Of a DNA stretch of 9,795 nucleotides, positions 7,096 through 9,795 are shown in pieces. The stretch is from positions 1-9,795 of the forward strand of contig CAKSJL010000061.1 of the NCBI GenBank assembly GCA_934463345.1, written 5' to 3'. Position 1 is the first letter of the stretch. Each line of letters opens with the position of its first letter. Under the pieces are notes generated by a model. That model had not been told where the DNA came from and did not search any database. It saw only the letters and a program-made list of their open reading frames with translations. Position numbers and translations under genes: made by a program. The stretch comes from an uncultured Oscillospiraceae bacterium. GTDB taxonomy: Bacteria > Bacillota > Clostridia > Oscillospirales > Ruminococcaceae.

Positions 7096-7394
7096 TAATT
7101 CTTGATTAATAACAGTATCGTCAGCGTATTTAAAGCAAATATTAAATTACATTTCAAATGAGTTGCAGCATGATATCCACCACAATATTTCCTCATTATA
7201 TTAAAAACTAAAAAAAATAATAGTGCTATTAACAATTCATCCATTAATATACCACATATGATTAATATTAATAAATTTGATAGTCCTGAAAACAAAGCTT
7301 CAGCTCCATAAACATATATTTCATATTCGTCAGACTTTATTATTTCTTTTTCGACAAAAAAATCAGCTATCATATTGGAAAATCTGGTAATCAA
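7086..7394 (-). CDS. agrB: AgrB-like peptidase, N-terminal catalytic part
   Basis: 102 codons from a TTG start. AgrB is a membrane cysteine protease that cuts the AgrD tail and helps form the ring. The catalytic pair is present: His75 and Cys82 in GGYHAATHLKCN, seven residues apart as in Staphylococcus aureus AgrB (His77/Cys84), preceded by the family-typical RKYCGGYH. Two hydrophobic helices (about 29-48 and 52-67) flank the site. The frame ends at TAA soon after, about half the normal length, and the missing half lies directly downstream in the -1 frame. I chose TTG at 7394 because AGAGGTG (7407-7401) ends 6 nt before it; the GTG at 7403 lies inside that site. A sigma-A-like promoter and direct repeats lie just upstream. 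Confidence 0.8.
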   Translation of the reverse strand: MITRFSNMIADFFVEKEIIKSDEYEIYVYGAEALFSGLSNLLILIICGILMDELLIALLFFLVFNIMRKYCGGYHAATHLKCNLIFALNTLTILLLIKNYFL

Positions 7395-7414
7395 TTTAAT
7401 CACCTCTTGCCAAT

Positions 7415-7443
7415 ATAATAGCCGTATTTTTGCATAAAATCAA
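7415..7443 (-). promoter_or_regulatory. Promoter of agrBD
   Basis: TTGATT (7443-7438), 17-bp spacer, TATTAT (7420-7415). RNA would start near 7408, giving a leader of only about 14 nt that begins at the ribosome binding site. The stretch TATTATATT-N-AGAGGTGAT is repeated almost exactly in front of agrA, which supports both assignments. Confidence 0.6.
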
Positions 7444-7452
7444 TATAAAATG

Positions 7453-7489
7453 CGTGTTTGGTATGTTTCACTTCGTGTTTGGTATGTTT
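7453..7489. promoter_or_regulatory. Direct repeats, candidate AgrA/LytTR binding site
   Basis: CGTGTTTGGTATGTTT occurs twice without mismatch (7453-7468 and 7474-7489), period 21 bp. LytTR regulators such as AgrA are known to bind two short direct repeats about 21 bp apart, upstream of the -35. The near copy ends 9 bp before the -35 of the agrB promoter. The far copy lies inside the last codons of agrC, so a simple duplication of the gene end is the alternative. Confidence 0.5.
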
Positions 7490-8805
7490 TCAAAAGATTT
7501 TATCATTATATCAACAACAAACATATTGTCCTTTTCATAAAATTCTATCATACCATCATATTTTTCTGTAATACTCCTCATGGACTGTGTTCCGAGTCCA
7601 TGATGTATATAATCTTTCTTTGTGGTTTTAAGCTTTGAATTATGTTTTAAAACAGATGAATCAATTATATTTGCAACCGATAGTGACAGATAATTTCTTT
7701 TATTTGTTATGTTGACCGTAATTTTTCTCTCCTTTTGTTTTATACAGGCTTCTATCGCATTATCAATAGCATTTGAAAACAAGCATATAATATCATCCAC
7801 ATCAAAACCATTAAAATCTGTATTAATATTGCATAATACATCAATATTCTTTTCTCTTGCAAAATTAAGTTTAACATTGATAATTGCATCAATCAATTCG
7901 TTACCTGTTTTTATATATTCATGAAACATATCTAATTTGTTTTTAGATAAATTTGTTATATGTTGCTTTGCCTCATCAGTTTTATTACTATCAATTAAAT
8001 TATAAAGACATAATAATTCATTTTTCATATCGTGCTGAATTATTTGTAAATTGTGATAAACAGTCTGGATTGCATTATATGACCTCTTTTGTTCTTCAAA
8101 TTGTATTTCCATAATTGAAAATCTCATTTTATCCCTGTTTTTTCTTGCTATGTAATAAAACAAAATAAAAACAGTTATATCGACAACCACAAGTCCTGAT
8201 AATAATACTATCATGAATTTATCCAATAAATTATTTTTTCCATAACTGTAGTACAACTCACCGCCAAATCCGAGAATAATAACTGAAACAACAAAAACTA
8301 CTGATACAGCTGTCAATTCCTGCTTGTTCAATATTACTGTTTTAGGTTTGGCGTTCCTTAAAATTATTCTTGTCAAAAGAAAAAAAATGGTTTTAGTTAT
8401 AAATAACATAGTAATACGTAATGTATTCTGTGATTCAAGCAACTCATCAAGTTTTATATTAAAAATATAAGTAGCAATAATACTTAAAAATATATTAATA
8501 AAAAACACGGCCATTATTGATAATACCGGAACTATTATTCTATAAATTAAATCACTTTTTGTAAATATCACTGCATAAATAACATAAATAATTATTCCGC
8601 CAATATTATATACTGCAGAAAAATTTGAAAATAATGGTTCAGCAGCAATCATGTAAAGGCTTATTATCAAAAATGCTCCTATAATTTGTATAATATTTCT
8701 TTTTCCTTGAAATTTGCTTCCTAACCATTTATTAATGAATTCAAGCAAAATTACCACTTCAACAACTGTGGCTGACATTTCACATATTTTATAAAAAATA
8801 TTCAT
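7468..8805 (-). CDS. agrC: AgrC-like GHKL sensor histidine kinase
   Basis: 445 residues. The N-terminal half (1-220) holds six or seven hydrophobic segments, the usual AgrC sensor for a cyclic peptide. A cytoplasmic coiled stretch (220-255) leads to the phosphoacceptor region with His258 in QHDMKNEL, then a GHKL-type ATPase: N-box NAIDNAIEAC (345-354) and G-box HGLGTQSM (402-409). The length and order match AgrC/ComD kinases (HPK10 group). It should autophosphorylate on binding the AgrD-derived peptide and pass phosphate to the regulator encoded just before it. The ATG overlaps the agrA stop by one base (TAATG), with GAGGG 7 nt upstream, so the two are co-transcribed and probably coupled. The last codons contain one copy of the 16-bp direct repeat. 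Confidence 0.9.
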   Translation of the reverse strand: MNIFYKICEMSATVVEVVILLEFINKWLGSKFQGKRNIIQIIGAFLIISLYMIAAEPLFSNFSAVYNIGGIIIYVIYAVIFTKSDLIYRIIVPVLSIMAVFFINIFLSIIATYIFNIKLDELLESQNTLRITMLFITKTIFFLLTRIILRNAKPKTVILNKQELTAVSVVFVVSVIILGFGGELYYSYGKNNLLDKFMIVLLSGLVVVDITVFILFYYIARKNRDKMRFSIMEIQFEEQKRSYNAIQTVYHNLQIIQHDMKNELLCLYNLIDSNKTDEAKQHITNLSKNKLDMFHEYIKTGNELIDAIINVKLNFAREKNIDVLCNINTDFNGFDVDDIICLFSNAIDNAIEACIKQKERKITVNITNKRNYLSLSVANIIDSSVLKHNSKLKTTKKDYIHHGLGTQSMRSITEKYDGMIEFYEKDNMFVVDIMIKSFENIPNTK

Positions 8806-9515
8806 TATAAATCCCTCATAAATCGTTGAAATCCTTGTTTCACTTCTTTTTTTCTGTTTCGACTTAATGGCACAAAAGTATTATTGGTTAAGGATATATT
8901 GTCCTTATTAATTGAATAAATATAATTGAAATTTACTATTATTCCTGAATGACATCTGATAAATACTTCACTTGATACTATCTCATTTAGTTTTTCAAGA
9001 GTATAAAAAATCTTTACTTTATTTCCAGACTTTTCGTGTAAATAAATATTGTGATTTTCAGATTCAATGTAGACGATATCATCGGAATGAAATAACAATT
9101 CACCTTTTTCAGTTTTTAATATATATTTTGAAGCTTTATTTTTCACCTTATTGTATATTCTCTCAATAACACTATCAATTTCTTCGTCAAAATATTTTTT
9201 TCTAATAAAAGCTGATACATCATATTGAAAAGTGCTAAAAACAAGATCATCACGATTTGTTATTATCACAATTACTATATTATGATAATCTTTTCTTATT
9301 ATCTCTGCTGTCTGCATTCCATCTGGTTCGGGCATTTCAAGATCAAGAAATATAATATCGAAGCATTCATTTTGCAGTTTTCGGATTAATTCTTTGCTAT
9401 CAGAAAAACTTTCTATCTGAGCATTAACACTGAGTTTTTCTATAGATTTTTTTATTTTATCTGAAATATATTGAAGTATATTTTCCTCATCATCCACAAT
9501 TGCAATTCTGATCAT
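8805..9515 (-). CDS. agrA: AgrA-like LytTR response regulator
   Basis: 236 residues. The receiver domain (1-125) has the acidic pair Asp8/Asp9, phosphoacceptor Asp58 in FLDLEMP, Thr86 and a Lys at 106 or 107. A LytTR DNA-binding domain (about 130-232) follows, with FIRCHSGIIVNFNYI and PLSRNRKKEV typical of AgrA/ComE proteins. It is expected to be phosphorylated by the adjacent AgrC-like kinase and to bind paired direct repeats; a matching repeat lies before agrB. Start ATG with GAGGTG (9526-9521) 5 nt upstream. The gene order agrA-agrC-agrB-agrD is rearranged compared with the agrBDCA order of Staphylococcus. Two sigma-A-like promoters lie upstream. Confidence 0.92.
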   Translation of the reverse strand: MIRIAIVDDEENILQYISDKIKKSIEKLSVNAQIESFSDSKELIRKLQNECFDIIFLDLEMPEPDGMQTAEIIRKDYHNIVIVIITNRDDLVFSTFQYDVSAFIRKKYFDEEIDSVIERIYNKVKNKASKYILKTEKGELLFHSDDIVYIESENHNIYLHEKSGNKVKIFYTLEKLNEIVSSEVFIRCHSGIIVNFNYIYSINKDNISLTNNTFVPLSRNRKKEVKQGFQRFMRDL

Positions 9516-9533
9516 GTCATCACCTCTACAAAT

Positions 9534-9562
9534 ATAATACCATAGTTTACTGTTTATTTCAA
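9534..9562 (-). promoter_or_regulatory. Proximal promoter of agrAC
   Basis: TTGAAA (9562-9557), 17-bp spacer, TATTAT (9539-9534). The predicted start near 9527 gives a leader of about 12 nt beginning at the ribosome binding site, the same layout as the agrB promoter. Confidence 0.65.
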
Positions 9563-9619
9563 CCGATATTCTGCAAAGATATACTTTATCTTGGCTCTAT
9601 CCGACAGTTTACGAATAAC

Positions 9620-9648
9620 ATTATACTATACAATTTTACATAAATCAA
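9620..9648 (-). promoter_or_regulatory. Distal promoter upstream of agrA
   Basis: TTGATT (9648-9643), 17-bp spacer, TATAAT (9625-9620), close to the sigma-A consensus. RNA would start near 9613, giving about 98 nt of leader to agrA. No repeat or open frame of note was seen in that leader. Confidence 0.6.
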
Positions 9649-9717
9649 CAATTATATTACCGCATATCAACTATATTCATACTGTTTAGACGTGTTACGA
9701 AAAAAGAATAAATAGAT

Positions 9718-9743
9718 AAAGGCGTATCATCTGATACGCCTTT
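9718..9743. terminator. Hairpin terminator upstream of the agr locus
   Basis: AAAGGCGTATC (9718-9728) and GATACGCCTTT (9733-9743) form a perfect 11-bp stem with a 4-nt loop. On the minus strand T-rich sequence follows (TTTATCTATTTATTCTTTTTT), so it probably ends the gene entering from the right; the plus side is also T-rich, so it may work both ways. Confidence 0.7.
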
Positions 9744-9758
9744 GGTATTTTGGTATTT

Positions 9759-9795
9759 TTAATATGTCTGTTCCTGTGTATGCTCCTGTCTCTGT
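9759..9795 (-). CDS. 3' end of an unidentified gene (partial)
   Basis: Twelve codons minus one base enter from the window edge and read QRQEHTQEQTY then TAA, 15 nt before the terminator hairpin. The Gln/Glu-rich tail and the stop just before the hairpin favour this frame, but the other two minus-strand frames are also open here and run into or through the hairpin. No function can be given. Confidence 0.3.
   Translation of the reverse strand, partial: QRQEHTQEQTY

Noticed and set aside
6848..7105. Plus-strand open frame of 85 codons
   Set aside because: It is antisense to the AgrB C-terminal part; its hydrophobic look mirrors the complementary membrane helices.
7453..7489. CRISPR-like repeat
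   Set aside because: Only two 16-bp units with a 5-bp gap; no spacers and no cas genes.

Overview
The window looks like a low-GC Firmicute of the Ruminococcus/Oscillospirales type. It is AT-rich, has GGAGG-type ribosome binding sites and TTG/GTG starts, carries type I dockerin modules on secreted proteins, has BspA-like (LRR_5) repeats, and has an SPKTG variant of the LPXTG wall-sorting signal. Every gene I can support is on the minus strand, so transcription runs from high to low coordinates.

Layout in transcription order. (1) Right edge: a likely 3' end of an unidentified gene, then a strong hairpin at 9718-9743. (2) A complete agr-type quorum-sensing locus at 9515-6678: a LytTR response regulator (AgrA-like), a GHKL histidine kinase (AgrC-like, overlapping by 1 nt), an AgrB-like processing membrane protease, and a 45-codon AgrD-like pheromone precursor overlapping the end of agrB. 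agrB is split by a -1 frame offset exactly at T TTT TTA followed by TAA. The AgrD core has Ser where Cys normally sits. Promoters of near-identical layout precede agrA and agrB. A perfect 16-bp direct repeat with 21-bp period lies just upstream of the agrB promoter, the spacing expected for a LytTR regulator. (3) A large inverted repeat, then a small surface protein with signal peptide, X2-like Ig module and SPKTG anchor (6477-5890). (4) In the same frame right after its stop, a 59-codon relic resembling an AgrB C-terminus (5889-5713). (5) A leader of about 180 nt with two crossing complementary pairs, able to form a pseudoknot. (6) A two-gene operon of secreted dockerin proteins: a 406-aa LRR/dockerin protein and a 1179-aa LRR/transglutaminase-like protein whose dockerin is split by an insert of about 240 residues. 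(7) A strong terminator and a second terminator-like hairpin. (8) A small sigma-70 region-4-like protein at the left edge.

Working model (inference): AgrB processes and exports the AgrD peptide, AgrC senses it, and AgrA activates agrBD through the direct repeats. Nearby surface and cellulosome-type proteins are plausible outputs, but the sequence does not prove that link. The most unusual points are the frameshifted agrB, the Ser-type pheromone, the agrB relic, the split dockerin and the structured leader.
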